From NCBI GenBank assembly GCA_030431255.1, contig JAUIJL010000006.1:404613-468612 (forward strand): a DNA stretch of 64,000 nucleotides, read 5' to 3'. Each line of letters opens with the position of its first letter. The stretch's first letter is position 1. Under the pieces are notes generated by a model, which saw nothing but the letters and a program-made list of their open reading frames with translations, did no database searches and was not told the origin of the DNA. Of the stretch, positions 63,855 through 64,000 are shown piece by piece. This stretch comes from Thermoanaerobaculia bacterium. Its GTDB lineage: Bacteria > Acidobacteriota > Thermoanaerobaculia > Multivoradales > J023. A program made the position numbers and the translations under genes.

Positions 63855-64000
63855 ATGGCCAATAGAAGAGTTCTAGTCAAGCGGCGCAAAGCGGTCAAAA
63901 ACATCCGCAAGATCACGCGGACCATGCAGTTGATCGCGACCGCGCGTTTTCAGGCGACCCACAATCGGGCGACCGCGACCAAGCCGTATAGCGACAAGCT
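63855..64000 (+). CDS. atpG: ATP synthase F1 subunit gamma (N-terminus only)
   Basis: The reading frame from the ATG 63855 runs to the right edge and encodes MANRRVLVKRRKAVKNIRKI followed by TRTMQLIATARFQ, the conserved N-terminal helix of the gamma rotor (RRKAVKNIRKITRTMQ, MxxxATA). AGGGG is seven bases upstream. The rest lies outside the window. Confidence 0.95.
   Translation, partial: MANRRVLVKRRKAVKNIRKITRTMQLIATARFQATHNRATATKPYSDK

Overview
This 64 kb window is chromosomal, GC-rich and densely coded, from a Gram-negative-type bacterium. It carries lipoprotein signal peptides, a BamE-like lipoprotein, a PpiD-type chaperone, a rod-shape operon and a sigma-54 activator. The mix of AraC-TPR proteins, sulfatase-like proteins ending in an 'LRALGY' tail, FecR and GAF multidomain proteins, an alpha-aminoadipate lysine operon and a DivIVA protein fits Acidobacteriota, perhaps the Thermoanaerobaculia side. 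That assignment rests on gene content only. No IS element, prophage, rRNA or CRISPR array was seen.

Layout. 1-8.5 kb: a partial HAD phosphatase, tRNA-Asn, a sulfatase-like protein, an AraC-TPR regulator, and a kinase fused to a glycosidase-like domain. 8.5-14 kb (minus strand): the rod-shape operon mreB-mreC-mreD-mrdA-rodA-rng, with a FecR-domain protein upstream. 15.9-25 kb: a PpiD-like foldase, ruvAB, a lipid-kinase-like protein, an unknown secreted protein, a radical SAM protein and thrB. 25-31.6 kb (minus): rpsU-mutS2-dnaG-rpoD, a macromolecular synthesis cluster with mutS2 inserted. 31.8-42 kb: a BamE-like lipoprotein, a GAF/low-complexity protein coupled to a degenerate sulfatase-like lipoprotein, a CAT-anticodon tRNA, zinc ribbon-yggS-divIVA, an AbiE-like toxin-antitoxin pair and an acyl-CoA ligase. 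41.9-44.4 kb (minus): metX, an NTAQ1-like N-terminal glutamine amidase and a solitary ParA. 44.5-49 kb (plus): the homocitrate synthase, homoaconitase and homoisocitrate dehydrogenase operon. 49-54 kb: a DHH phosphoesterase, hrpB, a sigma-54 activator and a glutaredoxin. 54.4-58.4 kb: a LiaF-like/LytS/LytR cluster facing an ECF sigma/zinc anti-sigma pair. 58.6-64 kb: the F-type ATP synthase operon, running off the right edge in atpG.

The most interesting signal is the 5' leader of the lysine operon (44478-44735). It holds a good sigma-70 promoter, a 25-codon leader ORF with the run Lys-Lys-Lys-Gln-Val-Lys, three mutually exclusive complementary segments and a strong intrinsic terminator before the homocitrate synthase gene. 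This is the architecture of a trp-type transcription attenuator, tuned here to lysine. Other notable points are a one-base frameshift in the homoisocitrate dehydrogenase of the same operon, a eukaryote-like N-terminal glutamine amidase, the kinase-glycosidase fusion, a roughly 65-residue insertion in AtpA, and twin palindromes exactly 20 bp apart upstream of the LiaF/LytSR cluster.
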